DNA from: Shewanella polaris
GTDB lineage: Bacteria; Pseudomonadota; Gammaproteobacteria; Enterobacterales; Shewanellaceae
Direction: 5' to 3'
NCBI RefSeq assembly: GCF_006385555.1
Contig: NZ_CP041036.1
Coordinates: 3,782,001-3,846,000, forward strand
DNA: 64,000 bases
The position numbers and the translations under genes are program-made. The notes under the pieces were generated by a model. That model did no database searches. It worked only from the letters and a program-made list of their open reading frames with translations, and had not been told where the DNA came from. This document shows, one piece after another, positions 6,705 to 14,423 of the stretch. The first letter of the stretch is position 1; the number at the start of each line of letters is the position of its first letter.

Positions 6705-7178
6705 CTTTACATTACCTTGATTAATTTTATCTAGGAGTAACGCTACAGATACCAACATATGTCCACTTCCGATTAAGGCCATAGCTATACTTATTTGTTG
6801 TCCTATATCATTCTGTGGGGTTAAATCTCCATATCCCACTGATGTAAGAGTTATGATTGCAAAGTATAAATAATCATAAGTTCCCATTACTTTAGTATCA
6901 TGCAGTGAAACTTCAAATTGAGTCAGGACCATAACAAAAACCATAGCTAAATAAACAGTTAGGCTGACATAGAGTAGAGGAATTTGCCAAAACTCGGCTC
7001 TTGTTGCCTTTAAAAAATTATCTATGAAGTAAATAATTGCTAAATAGTTTAACCCCACTGCGAAGAGAGATATTTTTAAAAAGCCGAAGTTAGCTATTAC
7101 CCCAATTATCGACACCAACAATAAAAGCCCGATAATTAGACCGACTCTTTTTTTCATATTTTTCATAACATACCACAT
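6699..7178 (-). CDS. Small potassium channel protein (Ion_trans_2 type) on a cassette
   Basis: 159 residues. Hydrophobic segments at about 12-32, 38-56, 66-87 and 126-148, with a pore loop between the last two carrying the selectivity filter TLTSVGYGDLTP (filter SVGYGD at 113-118). This is the signature of K+-selective two-pore-helix channels; short versions without a cytosolic regulatory domain are known in bacteria. Two extra N-terminal segments precede the pore module. It is the first cassette gene read away from the right-hand 189-bp repeat, and its stop lies at the edge of attC-like site 7. Substrate is inferred from the filter; physiological role unknown. Confidence 0.85.
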   Translation of the reverse strand: MWYVMKNMKKRVGLIIGLLLLVSIIGVIANFGFLKISLFAVGLNYLAIIYFIDNFLKATRAEFWQIPLLYVSLTVYLAMVFVMVLTQFEVSLHDTKVMGTYDYLYFAIITLTSVGYGDLTPQNDIGQQISIAMALIGSGHMLVSVALLLDKINQGNVKS

Positions 7179-7265
7179 TAAGCGATTGATAATGTGGACT
7201 ATAATGGATTTACCTTAAAATACGAAGAGAATTATTACTGCAAGTGCGTATGGCTAAGAGAGCTA

Positions 7266-7454
7266 ACAGCTTATTCAACGGCTCGACCGATAAAGCCGCC
7301 CGTTTAAGTTATTGATTAATATCATCCTACGTTTTCTATATCTTTGAAGTAAAGCAATTTAATGACTCTTACGCTCAAATAAAAAACGTAAATTGCACGT
7401 TAAAAGTGTCAACATCAAATGCAAAAATTAAAGCAAACAATATTAATATATTAG
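7266..7454. repeat. 189-bp direct repeat, copy 2
   Basis: Ungapped repeat of 510-698. On the minus strand it contains TTGACACTTTTAACGTGCAA and then, 130 bp on, GAATAAGCTGTTAGCTC, after which the leftward cassette genes begin. This resembles an integron attI with an outward promoter, but no such site from Shewanella is known to me in enough detail to confirm. The left end also forms CTTA..AACGG / CCCGTTTAAG. Confidence 0.85.
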
Positions 7455-7858
7455 AGCAGTCCTATTTTTCTCAATATAGTCCTTTAGACTGTTTTTTGTT
7501 CACGCAAAATCCATTACAACGTTGTATAAACACAGTGCTGGTAGTATAAGCGGGGGAAATGATGACTAACACAAAGTTTTAGGCGATCAAAAGTTGTGGT
7601 TTAAGACGATCAAAAGTTGAGTGAAATTGTTCGTCATCAAATGTAGGGTAAAACACTATTAATTCATTAACTTAATAGGTTTATTTTTTAGGTAAAATTG
7701 AATAGCAGAGATCAAGCCTATAAAACAACAACATAACCCCCTAAAATTTTCATATGTAGTGAAGCACTGCGCTTGTCCACCCCCGCAGTGAAGCGAGCCA
7801 GAAGGACCCGTATTGATTTAGTACAATAAGAGAGGCGCCGAAGCGCCTATTAATAAGA
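7455..7858. other. Junction between cassette array and prophage remnant
   Basis: No credible gene in about 400 bp. It holds two direct copies of CGATCAAAAGTTG (584-596 and 607-619 within the 7 kb line, i.e. 7584-7596 and 7607-7619), 23 bp apart, which look like recombinase or transposase binding repeats, and AT-rich sequence otherwise. An integron integrase gene would be expected here but is not present. Confidence 0.6.
7833..7848 (-). terminator. Hairpin downstream of the 7859-8362 gene
   Basis: AGGCGC CGAA GCGCCT: a strong GNRA/UUCG-type hairpin just after the stop codon; on the minus strand it is followed by TCTCTTATTG, a weak T tract. Probable terminator. Confidence 0.5.
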
Positions 7859-8362
7859 TTACTTAAAACAGTTAGATGGTATCTCTACATACTTATTGAG
7901 TACTGCAGAATCAAGGATTAAACTTACTTTATGCCCGTCATCAAGTAATAAGTCTATATGAAGCTCTGCGCCAGCCTTATAGGATTTAGCGGTATCCAAG
8001 GAAGCATACTGAGTAAAGTCAATTGGATATGAAATTTCAGCACCAGCAGCTAATACACTCCAATCAGAAGTTCTTATATACTCCTTTAATGGCTGTAAGC
8101 CTACTAATGAATTGTCGTCCATTTTATATAAGTACATCATTGCACTAGCTGCATCAAATAGTGCAGGATCTGCTATATGCGGGTCAACGAATAATTGTTG
8201 TCCTGAGGTATTACTGAGTGTCAGGTTAACCTGCCCATCAACAGTACATAAAGGTGTCAAATCCAAACGAATATAATTTTCATCTGTTGAATATGTAGCG
8301 GCATGAGCAGTTCCCAAAGCTACTATCAATAGACTAGCTACTGTGATTATCAGATTTTTCAT
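7859..8362 (-). CDS. Putative periplasmic protein of unknown function
   Basis: 167 residues. N-terminal signal peptide (MKNLIITVASLLIVALGTAHA, cleavage about residue 21). The mature part is a beta-rich domain with two cysteines (PLCTVDG and the C-terminal SNCFK) that could form a disulfide. No family recognised. Its ATG overlaps the TGA of the upstream HExxH ORF (ATGA), so the two are translationally coupled. They sit where phage late genes would be expected but do not look like phage proteins; could be moron genes or host genes. Confidence 0.65.
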   Translation of the reverse strand: MKNLIITVASLLIVALGTAHAATYSTDENYIRLDLTPLCTVDGQVNLTLSNTSGQQLFVDPHIADPALFDAASAMMYLYKMDDNSLVGLQPLKEYIRTSDWSVLAAGAEISYPIDFTQYASLDTAKSYKAGAELHIDLLLDDGHKVSLILDSAVLNKYVEIPSNCFK

Positions 8363-8574
8363 AGGTACACCTTCAATAAATATTCAAAATAATATGGATT
8401 TTTTATTAATCGCTTTAAAATATCCAGTTCATTTCCAGAGCCAACTAAATTTTTATAAGACTTAACTTGTGCGTCGAATTTGCTTCGAATTTCACTTTTT
8501 TCCATATAATGCATGTTAAGAGGATGCACATCATTACACCCATGCTGGGTCTCATGAACCAAAAGCTCTTGCAT
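8359..8574 (-). pseudogene. HExxH metallopeptidase-like ORF, downstream half
   Basis: 71 residues from an ATG two codons after the stop of the preceding ORF in the same frame. It has an HETQH motif (HExxH zinc-peptidase signature) at residues 7-11 followed by NMHYMEKSEIRSKFDAQ, where E16-E26 could give a third ligand. It lacks any N-terminal secretion signal of its own; the signal peptide is on the preceding ORF (8578-8775). I read the two as one secreted metallopeptidase-like gene (about 138 residues) broken by a single in-frame TAA, though independent translation cannot be excluded. Confidence 0.5.
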
Positions 8575-8577
8575 CGC

Positions 8578-8775
8578 TTAGTTGGCATAAACAGGGTGAA
8601 AGTGGCTGATATCTTTAACATGAACTTGAATAATGTCATCACCAGAATGGCAACTGCCGGAAAATAGCATTATAGGTGTTTCAAAGTTTACATCGTCAGG
8701 GTATCCAGGAGGGTGGTTAGTCGCATTTATATCAATTGAAGCCAGCAAAGCAAACACAAAGAATATCTTTCTCAT
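8578..8775 (-). pseudogene. Secreted metallopeptidase-like ORF, signal-peptide half
   Basis: 65 residues beginning with a clear signal peptide (MRKIFFVFALLASIDINA) and ending HFHPVYAN, then TAA-GCG-ATG into the HExxH half in the same frame. Preceded by an AAAAGGACTT ribosome binding site. The uninterrupted frame across the stop suggests a recent nonsense mutation or a sequencing error rather than two ancient genes. Confidence 0.5.
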
Positions 8776-8861
8776 TATTAAGTCCTTTTAATAAAAAATA
8801 TATTTTCAAAGTACCTGACGCAATTGTAATAGTAAAGAATATTTTATTTACATATTATCAA

Positions 8862-9227
8862 CTACTTAAACAAAGCCACCTCTGCCCTTCTCAACCAATA
8901 CACATAAGACTTCTTGCTATCAAATCCCATCAAGGCCCACTGTCCTTTGCAGATGTAGTGCGCTCTAATGGCCCGTATACATTGCGGTGCTAACAGCTCA
9001 ATCATAATATCGAACTGCCTTACCTCACGCGGGGGCGTTATCTCGACCACTGCCGAACGACCGTAAACAATCACATCTCCTAACTTGTCGCACTGGCTTC
9101 GGCTTGCGAACCCTTGCCCAAATTCTTGATGGGCCCAATAGTTACCCCAACGTGTTAACCCATGACGCAACGCTTTCATATTCAGCGTCACTTGTTGATG
9201 CTGCAGCTGCACATTAATCTTCGCCAT
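8862..9227 (-). CDS. Phage antiterminator Q-like protein
   Basis: 121 residues. Start taken at the ATG 3 bp inside a TTG; it overlaps the end of the XRE gene by 14 bp. The pattern of an N-terminal L.RWG.W...G.GF.S followed by a C-terminal RAHYICKGQW..MGF..K..Y..WL.RAE helix-turn-helix recalls the phi21-type Q antiterminators, which have a sigma-region-4-like tail. Last gene of the leftward early operon, the position of Q in lambdoid phages. Family call is by eye and uncertain. Confidence 0.45.
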   Translation of the reverse strand: MAKINVQLQHQQVTLNMKALRHGLTRWGNYWAHQEFGQGFASRSQCDKLGDVIVYGRSAVVEITPPREVRQFDIMIELLAPQCIRAIRAHYICKGQWALMGFDSKKSYVYWLRRAEVALFK

Positions 9228-9432
9228 CAATCATCGCCCTTATGTCATCAATCCCTAACTTAAACACCTGGGCGCATATTGCCGAAACATCATCAAATGG
9301 CACTCTCACATCACCCCGTTCCCAACGCTGATAAGTCCGTTCACTTACCCCGTAAATCTCGGCCACTTCGGTCTGGGTTAGCCCGCGAATATTCCTGCCC
9401 ATTTTCAAAAATTCAAACCCGCGTAATGCCAT
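9214..9432 (-). CDS. XRE family helix-turn-helix regulator
   Basis: About 72 residues from the internal ATG preceded by GGGGG; an alternative start lies 27 bp upstream. HTH at LTQTEVAEIYGVSERTYQRW, followed by ERGDVRVPFDDV, a typical XRE arrangement with W-E-R-G. Part of the leftward phage operon; may control the Q-like gene that overlaps it. Confidence 0.85.
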   Translation of the reverse strand: MALRGFEFLKMGRNIRGLTQTEVAEIYGVSERTYQRWERGDVRVPFDDVSAICAQVFKLGIDDIRAMIDGED

Positions 9433-9486
9433 TTCGCCCCCAAAAACCTCTAATTGCATATTCTTCTAATAATGATGCAGTGATCG

Positions 9487-10746
9487 TCACAGCCACCCAC
9501 TCGCAGTCAGGGTTTGACCGTTCTCACTTTTCACTGACGATCTAGGCAATATCTCGGGCGCAACAGAAGAAAACCCACGATAAATTAAATATTGATGATA
9601 TTGCTCTAACGCTAAACTCATGCCCTTATCCAAGGTTGATTTAACGTACTTACGCAGCAACACAGGCAAGGCATGATTCAACAAACGTTCACCAATCATC
9701 GTATCGACACCTAAGTCAGCAACAATGGTCCTGAACAATCGACGTAAATCATGACTAGTGAAATGTTTAAAGCGGATTTGAGTGTGCCAATCATGAGCAC
9801 AACGAATTGAAATAGCACCAACATTACCAGGGAATAAATAAGCCCGTTTGCCAACATGCTTAAGCTGCCAACATTTATAATGCTGAATGAGTGCCTTAGC
9901 CGACTCCGTCATCGGTATACGATGTTCTTCTTTGTTCTTGGCATTACTGGCAGGAATAACCCAATAATCACCCGCAAAATGCTCCCACCGAGCCAAACGA
10001 GTTTCGTTAATACGAGTACCAAACATCATCATCAACACAAACAACATCTGTACCGGCATCACCACTGCACCTAAACGAGTAAACAACTCGGCCAAATCTG
10101 ACTCAAACAAGCGCGTATCCATGGCATCATTCACTTTGATGGAATACGTCACCCGATAACCGGCTAACGGATTAGCGTTAATTAAACGAAGCTTTGAAGC
10201 CGCAGCAAACACCGCCTTAAGCTTATTCACCACTTCACGAATGTACTTAGGCGCAAACCCCTCAACCAACATCGGTTTAACCAAAATGCCGTCAACCGCA
10301 ATAAAACTGACTTCATGCAATCGAACATCAGCCAACCTCGGCAACAAATGACACTTGATCATCGACTTAATATTGCTGCGCCAACTTTTACTGTAGGTAG
10401 TGTTATTGGCAATATGTTCCTGGTACCACTCAAGCAAACTGCCGACCGAATCAAACTGGCCGGTCACCATGCCGCCCACATTACGTTTAGCCAACATCAC
10501 CGGTAAATCAGCACATAAGGTCTTAATACACATGCTTGGCCAAGTGCCCACCTTTTGCCAAACTGTCTTACCGTTTTCATTTAATACCAAATGAACACTC
10601 GCCCGCGTTCGGCCAGCTGCTGCACGTAAACGAATTTCAGGAAACTGCGGATCACGATAATCACGACTCACCCCAACACGTAACCAACGCTTTAACGCCG
10701 CATCATTTAACTTGCCAACCTCAACACCAGATGCCGCCTTTTTCAT
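9487..10746 (-). CDS. Tyrosine recombinase (integrase-like) in phage replication module
   Basis: 419 residues. N-terminal Arm/DUF4102-like region (SVHLVLNENGKTVWQKVGTW), SAM-like core-binding region about 110-210, catalytic domain about 220-400 with R in GTRINETRLARW, HDLRRLFRT, LLNHA and the nucleophile Y in LRKYVKST; all catalytic residues are present. Its ATG overlaps the TGA of the preceding gene. Position after P, with no attachment site beside it and the real integrase at 18991-20007, suggests a second recombinase used in phage recombination or resolution, as seen in some Shewanella prophages. Host role uncertain. Confidence 0.9.
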   Translation of the reverse strand: MKKAASGVEVGKLNDAALKRWLRVGVSRDYRDPQFPEIRLRAAAGRTRASVHLVLNENGKTVWQKVGTWPSMCIKTLCADLPVMLAKRNVGGMVTGQFDSVGSLLEWYQEHIANNTTYSKSWRSNIKSMIKCHLLPRLADVRLHEVSFIAVDGILVKPMLVEGFAPKYIREVVNKLKAVFAAASKLRLINANPLAGYRVTYSIKVNDAMDTRLFESDLAELFTRLGAVVMPVQMLFVLMMMFGTRINETRLARWEHFAGDYWVIPASNAKNKEEHRIPMTESAKALIQHYKCWQLKHVGKRAYLFPGNVGAISIRCAHDWHTQIRFKHFTSHDLRRLFRTIVADLGVDTMIGERLLNHALPVLLRKYVKSTLDKGMSLALEQYHQYLIYRGFSSVAPEILPRSSVKSENGQTLTASGWL

Positions 10747-10967
10747 CAGGCCACCAACCTATATTCCCAAGCGGTGCACTTTTCACGGCGGCGCTTTTGC
10801 TTAACCGAATTGGGCAACTCGCGCCAACGGGCACTTAACGCGGTTTCGCTATCGTGCACACCAAACTGGTCAAAACATTGTTGCTGAATTTCGTACAAGG
10901 TAAGAAAACGGCCACCGCTTAACACTCGCAGCAAACGCTCTTTTTGAGTCAAAGATTGATTACTCAT
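10746..10967 (-). CDS. Small winged-helix phage protein
   Basis: About 73 residues from the ATG at 10967, which overlaps the end of the P gene by 8 bp; the stop overlaps the recombinase start. Helices LTQKERLLRVL and FLTLYEIQQQC and a basic C-terminal part (KQKRRREK) suggest a winged-helix DNA-binding fold, as in small replication-module proteins of lambdoid phages. Function unknown. Confidence 0.6.
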   Translation of the reverse strand: MSNQSLTQKERLLRVLSGGRFLTLYEIQQQCFDQFGVHDSETALSARWRELPNSVKQKRRREKCTAWEYRLVA

Positions 10968-11622
10968 CGTTAGCACTCCTTAAACCAAGTTGACGCCTAA
11001 ACTTTGCCACCAACGCTTTACCCTCAGCAGGTTCAATGCGGCGGGTAGCACGAGTCGGTAACGCTTTAGGTAACTCAACATCAACCAACTCACCATTGCC
11101 GTATTTGCGACATATAATCTCGTATTGGCGGGTAAACATGGTTAAAACATCTTTTTCAAGGCCAGTAGCAAACAACCAAGTGCCACACTCACGCGTAGCC
11201 AAGCCAACAACATCATGGCTCCAATCATGCCCTTCAAAATTGTGATAATACTTTTTAGCTTCACGATAAGCAGAGTCCAAATCAGGCAATCCATAATCAC
11301 AAGCAGTTGGCTTGCACCACATAGCAAACTGGCGTGGTGTTGGCCAAAACTGGCGATCACCCTGCTCGCGCCTTGCTCTGTTCAATCCCATTTGCACTTG
11401 CTCAGTTTTTCTAACTTCTTGTAGTGCCAGCGTCTTAAGCCATTCGCTCTTATGCACAGCTTCATCTTCATGCTTAGGTGCCCCAACAGGAAACAAAACA
11501 CGCAACTTAGCAAACACACTGTCAACAATGGCCATATCCATAGCTGACGGCTGTTTAGTCCCACGTTCACCGCTTGGTATACCCACTTGAGTTGAATTAA
11601 TTACTGTTTGAATAGATTTCAT
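10960..11622 (-). CDS. Replication protein P-like (helicase loader)
   Basis: 220 residues, start overlapping the stop of O (ATGA). Pattern of a FAKLRVLFP segment, a W..TL........Q...GL.....RA helix, then FWPTPRQFAMWCKP, a motif of lambda P-like proteins (Phage_lambda_P), which bring the host DnaB helicase to the origin. Position directly after an O-like gene supports this. Confidence 0.8.
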   Translation of the reverse strand: MKSIQTVINSTQVGIPSGERGTKQPSAMDMAIVDSVFAKLRVLFPVGAPKHEDEAVHKSEWLKTLALQEVRKTEQVQMGLNRARREQGDRQFWPTPRQFAMWCKPTACDYGLPDLDSAYREAKKYYHNFEGHDWSHDVVGLATRECGTWLFATGLEKDVLTMFTRQYEIICRKYGNGELVDVELPKALPTRATRRIEPAEGKALVAKFRRQLGLRSANDE

Positions 11623-12377
11623 ATCAATGGATCCTCTGGGTCAAAAACTGAGTTACCCCAATCGGCCTTAATCGCCTGTTTCGCAATCAAGCCAGCGTTA
11701 ACTAACCAATCGAACTCAAACCCAATCCAGCAACGTGATGCACACAACGCAAAAACGTCATCAACCGAGCAACCAGCAGCAACCGCTTTCACCAAATGCG
11801 GTGCCAGGCGATTAACCGCTGTTTGGGTTAATTTGGCTTTTTTCTGCTTCCGAATGGATAACCAGTCTTTAAAAACTTGGTCGCTTGGCAAATCAGGCCA
11901 CTTTGAAAAATCCAAAGGTGATTTTTTCGATGTGGTGACTACATCTTTTAAAGATTCATTGACTGGTTCAAAAGAGTGACTGATTCTGGGTGCAGGAGAT
12001 TCACTAGGGGGTAGTGCAGCAGATTCACCACCTAGTGCAGCAGATTCACTAGGGGGTAGTGCGACAGATTCACTACCTAGTGCAGCAGATTCACCACCTA
12101 AACCACTTTTTTCATCAAAATTTAGATGAAAAACGTTAGACGAATTACCCTTAACACCCTTGCGATATTCACGGCGTAATAACCCCGCGGCTTCAAGTTT
12201 TTTAACATGGTCCATAACGCTACGACGGCTCATTTCACACTGCTCAGCAATGTACTGATAACTTGGCCAGCACTCGCCCTGGTCGTTCGCGTTATCTGCT
12301 AATTTCAATAACACCAATTTACGCAGTGGATTTCCCACTTTCGTTTTCATGGCCTTAACCATCAATTCCATACTCAT
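11619..12377 (-). CDS. Replication initiator O-like protein with helix-turn-helix
   Basis: About 252 residues from the ATG at 12377 (GTG upstream at 12392 also in frame). N-terminal HTH_36-type wing: WPSYQYIAEQCEMSRRSV, then DHVKKLEAAGLL. A tandemly repeated segment (GGESAALGSES, SESAAL) follows at about 100-135 and corresponds to DNA iterons at 11988-12102; this is the arrangement of lambda O, where ori lies within the initiator gene. The C-terminal third contains DWLSIRKQKKAKLTQTAVN, which usually contacts P. A 23-residue leader ORF is coupled to its start. Confidence 0.85.
   Translation of the reverse strand: MSMELMVKAMKTKVGNPLRKLVLLKLADNANDQGECWPSYQYIAEQCEMSRRSVMDHVKKLEAAGLLRREYRKGVKGNSSNVFHLNFDEKSGLGGESAALGSESVALPPSESAALGGESAALPPSESPAPRISHSFEPVNESLKDVVTTSKKSPLDFSKWPDLPSDQVFKDWLSIRKQKKAKLTQTAVNRLAPHLVKAVAAGCSVDDVFALCASRCWIGFEFDWLVNAGLIAKQAIKADWGNSVFDPEDPLI
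11988..12102. repeat. Iterons of a putative phage replication origin
   Basis: Five tandem copies of a 21-bp unit like GTAGTGCAGCAGATTCACTA inside the O gene, separated by short spacers (GGG or CC), with a degenerate fifth copy at the left end (GGTGCAGGAGATTCAC). The repeat encodes S-E-S-A-A-L blocks. Iterons in the initiator gene are the mark of lambda-type ori. Confidence 0.75.
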
Positions 12378-12445
12378 GGGCGTAATCCCCACAAAATCAA
12401 CTCAGCAAACGCTAAATTGACGTAACACAAATGCTTGCGTAACAT
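12374..12445 (-). CDS. Leader peptide coupled to the O gene
   Basis: 23-residue ORF (MLRKHLCYVNLAFAELILWG and three more) with GAGAGAGG upstream; its TGA overlaps the ATG of O. Its only obvious role is translational coupling; could also be chance. Confidence 0.45.
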   Translation of the reverse strand: MLRKHLCYVNLAFAELILWGLRP

Positions 12446-12540
12446 GTAATTGCCTCTCTCTGTAGGTATTAACCCCGTGCTCAGGTCGCCAAACTTAAGC
12501 GGGGTTTCTTATTTTCAAAACACACATACAAAAAAGTTGA

Positions 12541-13311
12541 TCATTCATTTCTGCTTTCAACATAAATATCTCGCGCCAAGTTAGTCCGTAACTGATAATA
12601 AATATCTCGCCGCTTGATGTGCTTTGCCTGATTAACTGGGTCTATTCTAGTTACTTCAATCGAACGCTCTGCGCGCTTTTCTTGCATCAGCAAATAACCC
12701 ATAAACCAATCCACGCTGACTTGTGGTAACAACAACGTATTTGAATCACCTAACAGCACTTTACTCACCACCTTGCCCGCAATAGCCTCCAAACGGTCAG
12801 CCTTAACCTCAATCAATTCGGGTTCACGTTTTAACACCTCAATCATTCGGCCAACCTGTGAACGGCTAAAATTATCTAAGGTACTAAACCCATACAAAGT
12901 CGATCTATTACGTCTAAAATCGATTTCACACATAGGTGAAGCATCTTTAGCCAAGGCCGCAGCCTTCATCATCAATACGCCAGCCTGAGCAACCAACAAT
13001 GCAACCTTTGGATCGGCCGCTTCATCCTGCTTCCGCAAAAAATCAGCAAACTCTGGTGAAGTATCTTTATTCAATTCGGAATCAGTTTGATTGCACGAAG
13101 TAAGTTTATCGAGATAGCTCAAACAACGTGGTGGTTGAAAACCTTGCACAATAGCCACCGCATAGATGCTCGCAACTTCTTGTGAGACTGGTGCATAACT
13201 TTCGTGCACCTGTTCTCCCAAAAATCGAGTAAAAGAAACCTTTTCGCCAGACTTCTCAATAACCCATTTTTCTTTCTTTTCAATCGATTTGTTATCACTT
13301 AACTGAGTCAT
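12541..13311 (-). CDS. Phage protein of unknown function
   Basis: About 256 residues from the ATG at 13311; an ATG/GTG upstream would add 11 residues. Soluble, with a middle segment FLRKQDEAADPKVALLVAQA and a basic C-terminal helix (EKRAERSIEVTRIDPVNQAK). No recognised domain. Separated from O by a 150-bp gap containing an imperfect CCCCG/CGGGG inverted repeat. Confidence 0.6.
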   Translation of the reverse strand: MTQLSDNKSIEKKEKWVIEKSGEKVSFTRFLGEQVHESYAPVSQEVASIYAVAIVQGFQPPRCLSYLDKLTSCNQTDSELNKDTSPEFADFLRKQDEAADPKVALLVAQAGVLMMKAAALAKDASPMCEIDFRRNRSTLYGFSTLDNFSRSQVGRMIEVLKREPELIEVKADRLEAIAGKVVSKVLLGDSNTLLLPQVSVDWFMGYLLMQEKRAERSIEVTRIDPVNQAKHIKRRDIYYQLRTNLARDIYVESRNE

Positions 13312-13393
13312 CACGAGCCCCTTTAAACATAAAACAAAACCCAATAGTTAATATCACTGCCAAAACAAGCCAAACTAAAATAAATGACCCCAT
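13295..13393 (-). CDS. Small phage membrane protein
   Basis: 32 residues (MGSFILVWLVLAVILTIGFC then MFKGARDD...). A GAGG ribosome binding site lies 6 bp before the ATG and the end overlaps the start of the next gene. A single transmembrane helix with a short basic tail: the look of a phage exclusion, immunity or lysis-control peptide. Below the usual gene-calling length. Confidence 0.5.
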   Translation of the reverse strand: MGSFILVWLVLAVILTIGFCFMFKGARDDSVK

Positions 13394-13394
13394 A

Positions 13395-13598
13395 TCAACC
13401 TCGTTTACGCATCTGCACACTGCGCTGTAGGCGCTCATAATCATCACGACAATCTGCATCACAAAAGCGTTCAACCGTCGGTGACTCGCAATAAAAACAA
13501 CGCCCCGTTAATGGCGGTAAAATCGGTTTCGCCTTGGTCAATTCACTGGTTAAATGCAGTTCAGCAATTTTGTTAGCTTCATCAACGTTATCCGCCAT
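13395..13598 (-). CDS. Zinc-ribbon phage protein
   Basis: 67 residues with C-F-Y-C and, 9 residues later, C-D-A-D-C, then a basic tail (RLQRSVQMRKRG). A two-pair zinc finger of DksA/TraR-like appearance found in lambdoid prophage early regions. Binding partner unknown. Confidence 0.7.
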   Translation of the reverse strand: MADNVDEANKIAELHLTSELTKAKPILPPLTGRCFYCESPTVERFCDADCRDDYERLQRSVQMRKRG

Positions 13599-13600
13599 AG

Positions 13601-14194
13601 CTAACCAACCGACTTAAGGTTTGAATCCGATAAGTACGGATAATGGCGTTCAAGCACATCAATAGACATTGACGTTACCCCTCGTGATTCACGTAGTTCA
13701 CGGTATGCGGTTTCAACTTTATGACGGCTTGGGTTAATCCCTAAACGGATAACAGCCACCTGTGCATCGCAATTTTCTTTAGTTAACGTTGCCGCCATGT
13801 CATCTGCACTCAACGACATAGCATCACTCACATGGTCAACAACAACTGTCACGCCAACCATGCCGTAAACATCGTTTAAATACCCAATGCGTAGCTCAAC
13901 TGGCATAGCTGCCAATATCGCCTGCTCAACATAAAACAAGCGCTCAGGTACCGCGTTTTGGTCAGCGTACTGCCCAAGCCAACGGAAAATCTTTTGCGCA
14001 TTCACTCGAGCATCGTTGTAAATATCATCCGAATAGGTAAACGCAATCCCCTCTTTAGCCAATACCGTTGCTAGCTTTAAGTCATCAACCGCTTGCACTA
14101 CCGCAGTGGCCAACGCAGAACGGCTGACTTTAGGTAATTCAAGCCATGCATTAATGGCTTTCATCAATAAATCTAAACGTGATCTTTGTTTCAT
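13601..14194 (-). CDS. YdaT-like/CII-like phage regulator or toxin
   Basis: 197 residues. The middle part (YNDARVNAQKIFRWLGQYAD, then PERLFYVEQAILAAMPVELR) lines up with E. coli Rac YdaT (IYHRWL...IPAILAILPRELR); it sits directly downstream of a Cro/YdaS-like gene, which is the ydaS-ydaT order of Rac. YdaT is described as toxic to E. coli and as occupying the CII position. Remaining C-terminal part differs. Function here is inferred from position and partial similarity. Confidence 0.65.
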   Translation of the reverse strand: MKQRSRLDLLMKAINAWLELPKVSRSALATAVVQAVDDLKLATVLAKEGIAFTYSDDIYNDARVNAQKIFRWLGQYADQNAVPERLFYVEQAILAAMPVELRIGYLNDVYGMVGVTVVVDHVSDAMSLSADDMAATLTKENCDAQVAVIRLGINPSRHKVETAYRELRESRGVTSMSIDVLERHYPYLSDSNLKSVG

Positions 14195-14221
14195 GCTTTT
14201 TCTCCATGCTTACGACTAAAA

Positions 14222-14407
14222 TTAAACTGCTTGCTTGATCTGCGGGTTACCAACTTTGAGCTTACCGTTTGTGATCACTTGAATTTGATAAGCTCGAAGT
14301 AATGGGACGGTATCCCCCCACTTTGAAATTGCAGGCTGTGAAACATCAAGAACCTTAGCTAAGCGCCCTTGACCTCCAAAGTGAGCAATAACATCAGCTG
14401 TCTTCAT
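14222..14407 (-). CDS. Cro/YdaS-like helix-turn-helix repressor
   Basis: 61 residues: ADVIAHFGGQGRLAKVLDVS, then QPAISKWGDTVPLLRAYQIQ, a Cro-type HTH as in YdaS. Divergent from cI, start preceded by TTGGAG. Expected to bind the operators at 14424-14519 and switch the phage to lytic transcription. Confidence 0.8.
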   Translation of the reverse strand: MKTADVIAHFGGQGRLAKVLDVSQPAISKWGDTVPLLRAYQIQVITNGKLKVGNPQIKQAV

Positions 14408-14423
14408 AAAAACTCCAAAATTT

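Noticed and set aside
8445..8642. 65-codon minus-strand frame between the two halves of the HExxH gene
   Set aside because: Wrong frame relative to the signal peptide and HExxH motif; a shadow of that gene.
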